64,000 nucleotides of DNA. Source: Natrononativus amylolyticus. GTDB taxonomy: Archaea > Halobacteriota > Halobacteria > Halobacteriales > Natrialbaceae. The stretch is taken from assembly GCF_024362525.1 (NCBI RefSeq), contig NZ_CP101458.1, positions 2,912,993-2,976,992 on the forward strand, written 5' to 3'. Numbering within the stretch: the stretch's first letter is position 1; each line of letters opens with the position of its first letter. The translations under genes and the position numbers were made by a program. Shown one piece after another: positions 27,613-36,106 of this stretch. The notes under the pieces are model-generated. The model saw nothing but the letters and a program-made list of their open reading frames with translations, made no database searches and was not told the DNA's origin.

Positions 27613-27737
27613 ACCCGTGTCAATATAAACGACAGTATCTCCTTCATACTGATGGTGCCGTAACCGCTGATAAACAATTACCATGTCTCACGGTTTCGGA
27701 CGTGTCAATCAGAAGTTATTGGCACGGAGATCCACAA

Positions 27738-27746
27738 TTATAAATA
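27738..27746 (+). promoter_or_regulatory. TATA box for the ugp operon
   Basis: TTATAAATA lies 24-32 nt upstream of the ATG at 27770. Further upstream, CGTGTCAAT occurs twice (27616-27624 and 27701-27709), a candidate operator. Confidence 0.65.
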
Positions 27747-27769
27747 ACATAAATGATAATCGGTTCTGT

Positions 27770-29158
27770 ATGCCCGGGATGCACTCACGGCGAACGATGC
27801 TCAAAGGGACGGGTGCGGCGACGGTGGCTGCACTCGCAGGTTGCCTCGGAAACGGTGACGACGGCGAAGCCGGCGACGACGTCGACGAGCCCGACGACGA
27901 CGTGCTGTCGGTCTGGCACGCGATGGGGGGAGGGTCGGGGGACCTTCTCAACGACATGGTCGAGCGCTTCGACGGCGCGGAGACCGAATCGGAGTACCAG
28001 GGCAGCTACGAGGACATCCTCAACAGCCTGTTCGGTGCGATCGAAGCCGGCCAGATGCCGGAGGTCGTGATGATCGACAGCCTCCACAACCAACAGGTCC
28101 TCGACACGGAGGCCACCCAGTCCGCCGAAGGACTCCTGCCGGAGGACTACCCGATCGACGACCTCGTCGGCGCCGTCCAGGACTTCTTCGTCGTCGACGG
28201 CGACCTCCACTCGATGCCGTTCAACAACTCGAACGCCATCCTTTACTACAACAAGGACGCCTACGAGGAGGCCGGCCTCGACCCCGAGGAGCCGCCGGCG
28301 ACCCTCGAGGAAGTCCGCGAACACTCAGAGGCGCTGGTCGAATCCGGTGCGACGAACTACGGGATCACCTGGCCGAACCACGTCTGGTTCGTCGAGACGT
28401 GGTACTCGCTGGCAGACGAGTTGATCCTCGACAACGAGAACGGCCACGACGGCTCGCCGACGACGATGCACGCCGACACCGACTTCGCCCACGACCTCTG
28501 GACGTGGTGGCAGGAGATGTACGAGGACGATCTCTACCTCAACCCGGGGATCGAAGCCTGGAGCGAGGCCCGGAGCGCGTTCCTCACCGGCGACGTCGGC
28601 ATCAAACTCGACTCGACGGCGGCCGTCGAGGCGACCGTCTCGGGCGCCGAGGGCGACGTCGACGAGGACGAGGTCGACGAAGACGACGTCGACACGTTCG
28701 AACTCGGCACCGGCTTCTACCCGTCGCCGACCGAAGACCGCACCGGCGTCGTCATCGGCGGCGCCTCGCTGTGGGTCAGCAACGAGATGAGCGACGAGCG
28801 CGCCGAGGAGGTCGGCGAACTGCTCGCGTACCTGGGCTCCGTCGAGAACCAGATCGAGTGGCATCAGGGCAGCGGCTACTACCCGATCCGCGAGGAAGCC
28901 ATCGATCAGCTCGAAGAGGAAGGCTGGTTCGAAGAGCAGCCCCACTACGCGACGGCGTTCGACCAGCTCCTCGAGTCCGAGACGACGCCCGCGACGCTGC
29001 GGATGCTCGTCGGACCGGCCCGCGAGGTCCAGTTGCGCATTCAGGAGTCCTCACAGGACATCTTCTCCGGCGCCGTCAGCGTCGAGGACGGCCTCGAGGA
29101 GATGATGTCGGACGTCGAGGAGGAACTCGAGCGCTACGACCGCGTCGCGAACCAGTAA
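27770..29158 (+). CDS. ugpB: UgpB-type ABC substrate-binding lipoprotein
   Basis: Solute-binding component of a sugar-phosphate-type ABC importer. The product (462 residues from 27770) starts with a Tat lipoprotein signal: SRRTMLKGTGAATVAALAGC, with lipobox LAGC. The mature part resembles UgpB: LSVWHAMGGGSGDLLNDMVERF, EYQGSYEDILNSLFGAI, SMPFNNSNAILYYNKDAYEEAGLDPEEPPATLEEV. Substrate glycerol-3-phosphate or a glycerophosphodiester is inferred from family and the nearby GDPD. Start at 27770 fits the TATA-box spacing; ATG 27779 is also possible. An acidic insertion (VDEDEVDEDDVD) lies in the second lobe. Confidence 0.88.
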   Translation: MPGMHSRRTMLKGTGAATVAALAGCLGNGDDGEAGDDVDEPDDDVLSVWHAMGGGSGDLLNDMVERFDGAETESEYQGSYEDILNSLFGAIEAGQMPEVVMIDSLHNQQVLDTEATQSAEGLLPEDYPIDDLVGAVQDFFVVDGDLHSMPFNNSNAILYYNKDAYEEAGLDPEEPPATLEEVREHSEALVESGATNYGITWPNHVWFVETWYSLADELILDNENGHDGSPTTMHADTDFAHDLWTWWQEMYEDDLYLNPGIEAWSEARSAFLTGDVGIKLDSTAAVEATVSGAEGDVDEDEVDEDDVDTFELGTGFYPSPTEDRTGVVIGGASLWVSNEMSDERAEEVGELLAYLGSVENQIEWHQGSGYYPIREEAIDQLEEEGWFEEQPHYATAFDQLLESETTPATLRMLVGPAREVQLRIQESSQDIFSGAVSVEDGLEEMMSDVEEELERYDRVANQ

Positions 29159-29183
29159 CAGCGGCTTCGCGTTCGTTTTCATT

Positions 29184-30068
29184 ATGACACGAGAAATATA
29201 CAACCGGTCCTGGCTGGCGTATCTGCTGTTGTTGCCGACGTTAGTCGTCTCGGTCGTCTTCCTCTACTATCCGGCGATCCAGGCCGCTCACCTGAGCCTG
29301 TACGAGACGCTCCAGTTCGGAACGGTCCGGCTGTGGACCGGCCTCGGCAACTACCAGCACCTGCTCACCTCGAGTGACTACCACAGCAGTATCGGCGTCA
29401 CGGTCCTGTTCTCGCTGATCGTGATCTTCGGCGTGATGGCGCTCTCGCTCGTGATCTCGTATCTGATCTACGAGGTCAGCGTGGGACAGTCGTCGTACCT
29501 GATCGCGGCGATCTGGCCGTACGCGCTGCCGCCCGCCGTCGCGGGAATCGTCTTCTTCTACATCATCCACCCCAGCCTCGGGGTGCTCACGACGCCGATC
29601 GAGGCGCTCTTCGGCGTGAACGTCGACTGGTTTACTAACGGCACGCAGGCGTTCATCATCGTCACCGTCGCGGTGATCTGGAAGCAGATCGGGTACAACG
29701 TGATCTTCATGATCGCGGCGCTGAACAACGTTCCCGACACGCTCGGCGAGGTCGCCGACCTCGACGGCGTCGGAAAGTTCAAGCGACTCGTGCGGGTGTA
29801 CACGCCGCTGATCTCGCCGACGCTGATCTTCCTGATCGTCATGAATACGATCTACGCGTTCTTCCACACGTTCGCGTTCATCGACATCCTGACCCAGGGC
29901 GGTCCCGGCGGGGCGACGAACATCATGATCTACGACCTGTACCGCAACGCCTTCGAGTTCAACAACCACGGACTGGCCTCGGCCCAATCGGTGATCCTGT
30001 TCTTCGTCGTCGGGATCCTGATGTACGCCCAGTTGCGCCTCTCCGACCGCTACGCACACTACGGGTGA
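29184..30068 (+). CDS. ugpA: UgpA-type ABC permease
   Basis: A 294-residue inner-membrane permease with about six segments. The ATPase-contacting EAA loop is visible as EVADLDGVGKFKRLVRVYTPLISPT. It lies 25 bp after ugpB, in operon with ugpE (6 bp gap) and ugpC. Family: binding-protein-dependent carbohydrate/phosphoester importers. Confidence 0.9.
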   Translation: MTREIYNRSWLAYLLLLPTLVVSVVFLYYPAIQAAHLSLYETLQFGTVRLWTGLGNYQHLLTSSDYHSSIGVTVLFSLIVIFGVMALSLVISYLIYEVSVGQSSYLIAAIWPYALPPAVAGIVFFYIIHPSLGVLTTPIEALFGVNVDWFTNGTQAFIIVTVAVIWKQIGYNVIFMIAALNNVPDTLGEVADLDGVGKFKRLVRVYTPLISPTLIFLIVMNTIYAFFHTFAFIDILTQGGPGGATNIMIYDLYRNAFEFNNHGLASAQSVILFFVVGILMYAQLRLSDRYAHYG

Positions 30069-30074
30069 ACACAC

Positions 30075-30968
30075 GTGAGCACACAAACACAATCCGAAAC
30101 GGGATCCGACGGAACCTCGAGCGGCGACACGGCCTCCGGATTCGTCGCGAACTGGGACCTGGATCGACTGTTCATGCACGGCACGCTCGGGTTCATCGTG
30201 TTCGTGATGGCGTTCCCGATCCTGATCGCGGCCATCGTCAGCACCCAGGAGGTCGGCATCGTCGCCAGCTTCGGCGACCTGATGCCGGGCAGTCACCTGT
30301 TCGAGAACTACCAGACGGTGATGACCGACTACAACTTCGGCGTCTACCTGCTGAACTCGTTTATCATGTCGATCGTCATCGTCGTCGGCAAGCTCGCCAT
30401 CTCGCTGCTCGCGGCGCTGGCGATCGTCTACTACGACTTCCCGTTCAAGAACCTGATGTTCTTCGTGATCCTCTTTACGCTCATGCTGCCGGTGCCGGTC
30501 AGGTTCGTCCCGCTCTTTAACATCGTGACGGACCTGGGCTGGTACAACAGCATGCTCGCGCTCACCATCCCCTATCTCGCGAGCGCGACGACGGTCTTCT
30601 TGCTGCGCCAGCACTTCTACTCGATCCCCGAGTCGATCGTCGAGCAGGCGAAACTCGACGGCATCGGCCCGTTCAAGTTCCTCTTTTACGTGTTGATCCC
30701 GATGTCGAAGGGGATGCTCGCCGGCGTCTCCGTCATCATGTTCATCTACGCCTGGAACCAGTACCTCTGGCCGCTCGTGATCATCGACTCCCAGAGCCAG
30801 CAGGTGACCCAGGTCGGGATCACCCTGCTCCAGGGAGACATCCAGGCCGGCGAACTGCAGTGGTCGATCGTGATGGCCGGTGCGATCATCACGCTCATCC
30901 CGCCGCTGCTCGCGCTGATCGCCTTCAGAAAACCGCTCCTCGAGACGTTCGGGGTCCAACAGAAGTAA
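30075..30968 (+). CDS. ugpE: UgpE-type ABC permease
   Basis: A 297-residue second permease of the same importer, starting at GTG 30075. It has six hydrophobic segments and the EAA loop EQAKLDGIGPFKFLFYVLIPMSKGML. Pairs with UgpA in the membrane. A polar Ser/Thr-rich N-terminal extension of about 30 residues precedes the first helix. Confidence 0.9.
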   Translation: MSTQTQSETGSDGTSSGDTASGFVANWDLDRLFMHGTLGFIVFVMAFPILIAAIVSTQEVGIVASFGDLMPGSHLFENYQTVMTDYNFGVYLLNSFIMSIVIVVGKLAISLLAALAIVYYDFPFKNLMFFVILFTLMLPVPVRFVPLFNIVTDLGWYNSMLALTIPYLASATTVFLLRQHFYSIPESIVEQAKLDGIGPFKFLFYVLIPMSKGMLAGVSVIMFIYAWNQYLWPLVIIDSQSQQVTQVGITLLQGDIQAGELQWSIVMAGAIITLIPPLLALIAFRKPLLETFGVQQK

Positions 30969-30970
30969 CC

Positions 30971-32107
30971 ATGACGAACATAACACTCGACAGCATCACG
31001 AAAGAGTTCGACGACGTAACGGCAGTGAACTCGATCGACCTCGAGGTCGAAGACGGCGAGTTTCTCGTCCTCGTCGGCCCCTCCGGCTGTGGGAAGTCGA
31101 CGACGCTCCGCATGCTCGCCGGCTTAGAGGGCGTCACCGACGGCCGGCTCGTCGCCGGCGGGCGGGAGATCACCCACCTCGAGCCCAAAGAGCGCAACGT
31201 CGCGATGGTGTTCCAGAACTACGCGCTCTACCCGCACATGAGCGCGAAGCGGAACATGACCTTCGGCATGAAGTCCGCCGGCGACTACACCGACGAGGAG
31301 ATCGAACAGCGGGTCACGGAGGCCGCGGCGATCCTCGACATCGAGGACCTCCTCGAGCGTAAACCCAAGGCGCTCTCCGGCGGGGAGCGCCAGCGGGTCG
31401 CCATCGGGCGGGCGCTGGTCAGGGACCCGGACTACCTGCTGATGGACGAGCCGCTGTCGAACCTCGACGCGAAGCTCCGCATCCAGATGCGCGCCGAACT
31501 CAGCCAGCTCCACGACGAACTCGGGACGACGACGGTGTACGTCACCCACGACCAGACCGAGGCGATGACCCTCGGCGACCGCGTCGCGGTGATGAACGAC
31601 GGACAGATCCAGCAGGTCGCCCGCCCGCAGGAGCTGTACGACTACCCGGCGAACCGGTTCGTCGCGGAGTTCATCGGCAGCCCCGCGATGAACGCCATCC
31701 CGGTCCGGCTCAGCGCGACCGGCGAGGGGACCGTCGCGACGAACGACGACGTTCGCATCGGGCTTCCGGAAACCGACGACCTCGCGGGTCTCGACGAGCG
31801 CGAAGCGATCCTCGGCATCAGACCGGAGGACATGCGCCAGGGGGCCGACACCGCGGACAACCGGATCGACGCCACCGTCGAGGTCACCGAGCCCCTCGGC
31901 GATCGAATGCTCCTGCACGGACGGGTGAACGGCGAGATCGTCAAGTTCCAGATCGGCGCCCGATCGAGCCTCGAGCCGGGCGCGTCCGTCAGCTTCGGCG
32001 CGGACCTCGAGCGCCTCCACCTCTTCGATCCGCAAACCGGTGTGGCGCTGTACCACGCCGACCGGCAGGTCGCCCCGCAAGACGCACCGGAGGCAACCCA
32101 ACAGTAA
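30971..32107 (+). CDS. ugpC: UgpC/MalK-type ABC ATPase
   Basis: The 378-residue ATPase energising the Ugp importer. Walker A GPSGCGKST (36-44), Q-loop FQNYALYPHM, signature LSGGERQRVA, Walker B LLMDEP and H-loop VTHDQTEAM are intact. The C-terminal TOBE/OB regulatory domain (ILGIRPEDM) is present, as in MalK-type proteins. It starts 2 bp after ugpE, completing ugpBAEC. Confidence 0.95.
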   Translation: MTNITLDSITKEFDDVTAVNSIDLEVEDGEFLVLVGPSGCGKSTTLRMLAGLEGVTDGRLVAGGREITHLEPKERNVAMVFQNYALYPHMSAKRNMTFGMKSAGDYTDEEIEQRVTEAAAILDIEDLLERKPKALSGGERQRVAIGRALVRDPDYLLMDEPLSNLDAKLRIQMRAELSQLHDELGTTTVYVTHDQTEAMTLGDRVAVMNDGQIQQVARPQELYDYPANRFVAEFIGSPAMNAIPVRLSATGEGTVATNDDVRIGLPETDDLAGLDEREAILGIRPEDMRQGADTADNRIDATVEVTEPLGDRMLLHGRVNGEIVKFQIGARSSLEPGASVSFGADLERLHLFDPQTGVALYHADRQVAPQDAPEATQQ

Positions 32108-32142
32108 CCGGCGGTCACCGCCAAGAGAGACGCTCACGCCAC

Positions 32143-33309
32143 ATGATGTCCGTACGAGACCGCATCGAGCGACGACTGCGAAGCACAGCAGCCGACGGCC
32201 TCTTTCGCGACCGATCCGCGCTCAGCCCCCTCTCCTACGAGCCCGCCGTCTACGCCCGCGGCCCCGTCATCGAGGAGGTCCTGGACGCGCTCGAGCCGGT
32301 GTTCTCGGGGTCGGTGCCGCCGACGGCCTACGTCTGGGGGCCGAAGGGCGCCGGGAAGTCGACGGTCGTGACGGAGGTCGTCGGACAGCTCCGGCGACTC
32401 GGCGGCACCGGAGACACCCTCTACACGACGACCAGGGCGAACCAGCGGCCGGTGCCGGCCGTCGCCTACGTCGACTGCCGGCGGGCGAACACCGAGTTCG
32501 CCTTCTACCAGCGGGCGCTCGCGGCGCTGGTCGGCGACGAGTCGGTCCCCGACCACGGCGTCAGCACGCTCGACCTCCGCGCACGGCTCCGGAAACGGGT
32601 GCGCGCGGAGCCGACCGTCGTCGTCGTCGACCACCTCGGAGGCGAGACGTGTCCGTCGGGCGCGGTCGTCGAGGAGTGGGTCTCGGCGACGGCCGCCTCG
32701 CTCTCGTGGGTCGGCGTCGGCCGTCGACGGCCGTCGAACGTCGACGTCGCCTTCGAGTCGACCGTCGAGATCCCCGCCTACGAACCGCACGCGCTCGTCG
32801 ACGTGCTCTCGACGCGGGCGACCGCCGGGCTGGCGCGAGGGGCGGTCAGTCACGGCCACCTCCGGTCGCTGGCGGAGTCGGCGGCGGGCGACGCACACGA
32901 CGCGCTGGCGGCGCTGTACGCCGGCGCGCTCGCCGCGGAGGCCGACGGGCGGACGACGCTCACCGACGCGGACGTCGACGCCGGGCTGGCGGCCGTCCCG
33001 GAGGAGTCGGTCTCGCTGCACCGGCTGTTCGCGCTCCGACAGAACCGCCAGGAGCTTCTCGTGCACGTCCTCGAGACACCTCTGGAGGGGACGGAGACCG
33101 TCGACGACGTCGCCGAGTCGCTGGCGGCTCGACCGGGCGTCGGCCTCGAGCGGTCGACGATCACCCGACTGCTGTACGAACTGGCCGACAGCGGAATCGT
33201 CCGTCGGGTCAGCTGCGACCGGCCGGCCGGGAGCGGGCGACCGCCGAGTCGGCTCGAGCCGCAGTTTCCGACGCCGGTGTTCCGCGAGCTGTACGCTCGT
33301 AACCACTGA
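32143..33309 (+). CDS. Orc1/Cdc6-like AAA ATPase
   Basis: A 388-residue AAA+ protein similar to archaeal Orc1/Cdc6 initiators. Walker A WGPKGAGKST is intact at 65-74. The Walker B region reads TVVVVDHLGG (D163, H164), with His where the catalytic Glu is expected, so ATP hydrolysis may be weak. The C-terminus has a winged-helix-like part (TVDDVAESLAARPGVGLERSTITRLLYELADSGIVRR). No origin-recognition-box-like repeats were noticed next to it, so an initiation role is doubtful; it may be an accessory paralogue. Confidence 0.8.
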   Translation: MMSVRDRIERRLRSTAADGLFRDRSALSPLSYEPAVYARGPVIEEVLDALEPVFSGSVPPTAYVWGPKGAGKSTVVTEVVGQLRRLGGTGDTLYTTTRANQRPVPAVAYVDCRRANTEFAFYQRALAALVGDESVPDHGVSTLDLRARLRKRVRAEPTVVVVDHLGGETCPSGAVVEEWVSATAASLSWVGVGRRRPSNVDVAFESTVEIPAYEPHALVDVLSTRATAGLARGAVSHGHLRSLAESAAGDAHDALAALYAGALAAEADGRTTLTDADVDAGLAAVPEESVSLHRLFALRQNRQELLVHVLETPLEGTETVDDVAESLAARPGVGLERSTITRLLYELADSGIVRRVSCDRPAGSGRPPSRLEPQFPTPVFRELYARNH

Positions 33310-33382
33310 GACGGTCCGTCGGAACCGCTTACCGGCGGTCACGATACCGCATCCGGTAGGGGACTCCGACGGGGCGTCCGAA

Positions 33383-33775
33383 CTACCGCGGTGCCTGCTG
33401 TCGTCGTTCTGGCAGGCGATTTTCGAGCGAAACCCGCCGGAGCGCGGCCTCGATCTCCATCGGGTCGCACAGCTCCTCGACGCCGTCGTGGATGCGGGAC
33501 ATACACTCGAGGAGTCCCTCGAGGGCGGCCCCGCGGGTCGTCACGCGGCCGATGGATTCGCTGACAGAGAGCTCGCCGACGCGGTGGCGGTAGCGAAGCT
33601 CCCAGCAGTGACCGAGGCCGAGCCCCGGATGCGCGTGATCGCCGGCCCTGCGGGCGGCGATCAGTTCGATCGACGGCCGGCTGCGACGGTAGGCGTACCG
33701 CTCGTCGCAGACCTCGGCCGGCCCCCAGCCGGGCGGGAGTGCCTCGCGCGGGATGGGGGAGTGATCGGCGGACAT
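33383..33775 (-). CDS. Conserved haloarchaeal protein of unknown function
   Basis: A 130-residue soluble protein with no motif I can name. It begins MSADHSPIPREALPPGWGPAEVCDERYAYRRSRPSIEL, has a conserved-looking HCWELRYRHRVGE strand, and ends in an Arg-rich helix. Such short proteins with GW..... ERYAYRR blocks recur in haloarchaea. Confidence 0.7.
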   Translation of the reverse strand: MSADHSPIPREALPPGWGPAEVCDERYAYRRSRPSIELIAARRAGDHAHPGLGLGHCWELRYRHRVGELSVSESIGRVTTRGAALEGLLECMSRIHDGVEELCDPMEIEAALRRVSLENRLPERRQQAPR

Positions 33776-33804
33776 GTAGATGGGGAGTCGCCTCTCGCCG
33801 GGGT

Positions 33805-33887
33805 GTCCGTTCGGCTTGCGAACTCAGCTTACATTTGTAGGAGGGCATAGCGTTTCAGCCGAACGGACGATAGTAACGACTGAAACG
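33805..33887 (+). repeat. Two overlapping inverted repeats (mutually exclusive hairpins)
   Basis: A perfect 12-bp inverted repeat GTCCGTTCGGCT/AGCCGAACGGAC occupies 33805-33816 and 33857-33868. A second, perfect 8-bp one, CGTTTCAG/CTGAAACG, occupies 33851-33858 and 33880-33887. They share bases 33857-33858, so only one can form at a time. They lie in the 234-bp gap between divergent genes. Confidence 0.6.
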
Positions 33888-34009
33888 GTTTACACACGGC
33901 TCCCGAGTGATCTGTGCGAGCAAGCGTACACTGGCATAGCGAGAGTATCGGTCGGCGGGCGAACCGGTGATCCGCCCGATTTTTGTGCCCGCTGCGCCTC
34001 GACTCTGGT

Positions 34010-34324
34010 ATGACCGACTTCGATCCCGAGAAGTTCGAGGACAAGTACGTCCACTACTTTCCGGAGCTCCAGCAGGCCTACAAGAACGCGTTCAACCGGA
34101 TGAACGACCGCTACGACTCCGAACTCGTCCACGCGATCGACCAGCAGGTGTTGAACGAGAGCGAGCCGTTCTACGACGAGGAGACGGGGTTCTACGTCGA
34201 ACTCCCCGACGACCCGTACGACCGGCTCACCGGCGTCATCGTCGAGGAGGAGAAGTTCGAGGCGGTTCTCGAGACTCACGTCGAGACGATCGAGACGGAA
34301 CTCGAGCGCGTGTTCCGCGTCTGA
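34010..34324 (+). CDS. DUF5783 family protein
   Basis: A 104-residue acidic protein recognised as haloarchaeal DUF5783: MTDFDPEKFEDKYVHYFPELQQAYKNAFNRMNDRYDSELVHAIDQQVLNESEPFY. It is alpha-helical with conserved aromatic residues; function unknown. ATG at 34010 follows the conserved pattern; an ATTTTTG element is about 30 nt upstream. Confidence 0.85.
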   Translation: MTDFDPEKFEDKYVHYFPELQQAYKNAFNRMNDRYDSELVHAIDQQVLNESEPFYDEETGFYVELPDDPYDRLTGVIVEEEKFEAVLETHVETIETELERVFRV

Positions 34325-34407
34325 GCGACCGCTGGCCGGTCCGGTAGCTCGGCGGACCGACCCCGTTCGACGGAACCTTTAGGGAGGCTGACCCCCAACG
34401 TCGGGAT

Positions 34408-34761
34408 ATGAGTACGGATGCCCAGAACGACGGCGACGACTTAGAGGAGCGCGTCGCGAACTTCCTGCGACGGAACTTCCCGCAGATCCAGATGCACGGC
34501 GGCAGCGCGGCCATCCAGGACATCGACCGCGAGACGGGCGAGGTCCACATCCAGCTCGGCGGCGCCTGCAGCGGCTGTGGGATCTCCCCGATGACGATCC
34601 AGGCGATCAAGAGCCGGATGGTCAAGGAGATTCCCGAGATCACCAAGGTTCACGCCGGCACCGGTATGGACGGCGGCGCCGGCGGCGGTATGAGCCCGTC
34701 GTTCCCCGGCGAAACCGTCGACGACGGCGAAGAGGACGAAGGCCCGCAGGCACCGTTCTGA
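34408..34761 (+). CDS. NifU-domain Fe-S scaffold-like protein
   Basis: A 117-residue protein containing the NifU C-terminal (Nfu) domain, which carries Fe-S clusters for delivery. The CxxC pair is at C55 and C58 in GGACSGCGISPMTIQAIK, preceded by the NFLRRNFPQIQMHGGSAAI helix-strand. It ends in an acidic flexible tail. TATA-like CCTTTTAGG lies 24-32 nt upstream. Confidence 0.92.
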   Translation: MSTDAQNDGDDLEERVANFLRRNFPQIQMHGGSAAIQDIDRETGEVHIQLGGACSGCGISPMTIQAIKSRMVKEIPEITKVHAGTGMDGGAGGGMSPSFPGETVDDGEEDEGPQAPF

Positions 34762-34771
34762 AACCGGGATT

Positions 34772-35680
34772 TCAGCGCCGCGGTCGCAGTTTTCGCTCGC
34801 GCTCCCAGCTTCGAACGAGCGCCGCGAGCGTACGGTTCGTCGGCGCCTCGAGCCCGCGCGCTCGTGCCCGGTCGACGACGTACCCGCTGATCGCGTCGAC
34901 TTCGGTCCGGCGACCGGCCAGCACGTCCTGCAGCATCGACGAGGTGTTCGCCGCAGTCGCCGAGGCGACCGACTCGAGCGCCGCGAGCGCCTCGCGGTTC
35001 GACAGCCGGACGTCGTGGGCGCGGGCGGTTCGGGCCGCCTCGCGGGTCGCCGCCCGCGAGAGCTCTCGGGCGGGGGACTCGAGGACGGCGCCGTTGTCGA
35101 CCCGCGCGAGCGCCGTCACCGGATTGATGCCGGCGTTGACCGCGAGTTTCTCCCACAGCTTTCGCGGCATCGAACGCGAGACGGTCGTCTCGAGACCCGC
35201 CTCGGAGAACGCCGCCCCGACGCGGTCGGCGACGGGCGAGACACCGCCCTCGCGGGGTCCGAGGACGACCTCGCCGCGGCCCGTACACGTCACCCGCCCC
35301 GGTTCGGCCAGGACCGCCCCGTAGGTCGCCGTCCCCGCGAGCACCGGGGCCTCGAGGTGACGGGCCAGCGTCTCCTCGTTACCCATCCCGTTTTGCAGCG
35401 AGCAGACGGCGTCGACCGACCCGGTCGCGAGCGCCCGGGCGGCGTCGGCGGTGTCAAACGACTTGACCGTGACGACCGCGAGGTCGGCCTCGAGGCCGGT
35501 TCCGTCGGTCGTCGCCGTCACGTCCGCGGTTTCCTCGAGGTCGCCGTCGATCGCCAGTCCGCACTCGCGAGTCGTGCGGGCGTGCTCCTCGCGGGCGACG
35601 AGCGTGACGTCGTGTTCGCGCGCGAGCAGTCCCCCGAGGAGACTCCCCAGACTGCCCGCCCCGAAGACGGCGATCTCCAT
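34772..35680 (-). CDS. panE: 2-dehydropantoate 2-reductase-like (PanE/ApbA)
   Basis: A 302-residue NADPH-dependent ketopantoate reductase family enzyme. The N-terminal Rossmann motif is VFGAGSLGSLLGGLLA; the catalytic Lys is expected in SMPRKLWEKLAVNAGINPVTALARV, and the substrate region contains QNGMGNEE. It would supply pantoate for CoA, although paralogues of this family have other substrates. Ends 10 bp from the convergent NifU gene. Confidence 0.88.
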   Translation of the reverse strand: MEIAVFGAGSLGSLLGGLLAREHDVTLVAREEHARTTRECGLAIDGDLEETADVTATTDGTGLEADLAVVTVKSFDTADAARALATGSVDAVCSLQNGMGNEETLARHLEAPVLAGTATYGAVLAEPGRVTCTGRGEVVLGPREGGVSPVADRVGAAFSEAGLETTVSRSMPRKLWEKLAVNAGINPVTALARVDNGAVLESPARELSRAATREAARTARAHDVRLSNREALAALESVASATAANTSSMLQDVLAGRRTEVDAISGYVVDRARARGLEAPTNRTLAALVRSWERERKLRPRR

Positions 35681-35725
35681 GGCTCGTCTCGGTGCGCTCG
35701 GCTCAAAACGGTTGTCGTCGTCGGC

Positions 35726-36019
35726 TCAGTCCTCGGTCCAGTAGTAGATCTGCTCGCGGTCCGCGCCGCAGTTGGGACAGGTATCTGGAATGTCGTGATC
35801 GAGTTTACCCATCTCGCCGCACTCCCAGCACCGCCACATGAGTTCGGCCTCGCCGAATGCCTGGCCCGATCGGACGTGTTCGACGCTCATCCCCTCGAGT
35901 CCCTCCCGAAGGGTGACGTAGAAGCCGTCCTCGTCGAAGCCGCGAATCCGGCCGATTCGAGTGCCGTCCTCGGCGTACACTTCTGTCCCGAACCCGAGAC
36001 GGGTCGTGTCGTCGACCAT
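35726..36019 (-). CDS. Rubredoxin-like zinc ribbon protein (DUF7130-like)
   Basis: A 97-residue protein. The N-terminal half is a beta fold (GTEVYAEDGTRIGRIRGFDEDGFYVTL) like a PRC/KOW-type barrel, and the C-terminal half is a rubredoxin-like ribbon with WRCWECGEMG and TCPNCGADRE (two CxxC pairs). Start at ATG 36019. I associate it with DUF7130; function unknown. Confidence 0.82.
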   Translation of the reverse strand: MVDDTTRLGFGTEVYAEDGTRIGRIRGFDEDGFYVTLREGLEGMSVEHVRSGQAFGEAELMWRCWECGEMGKLDHDIPDTCPNCGADREQIYYWTED

Positions 36020-36106
36020 GAGAAGTCGACACCGCCGAGAAGTATAAAGCCAGACGGCCGTCACACGTATCAAGAATCCCGAATTTCGGCGGGAGGAGAA
36101 CGCGCG

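Noticed and set aside
29241..30986. 581-codon open frame antisense to ugpA and ugpE
   Set aside because: Overlaps two supported permeases completely; rich in Asp, Arg and His, as expected for an antisense shadow.
32100..34000. Replication origin next to the Orc1/Cdc6-like gene
   Set aside because: No repeated origin-recognition-box-like motif or long AT-rich unwinding region could be seen; the nearby inverted repeats do not match the ORB style.
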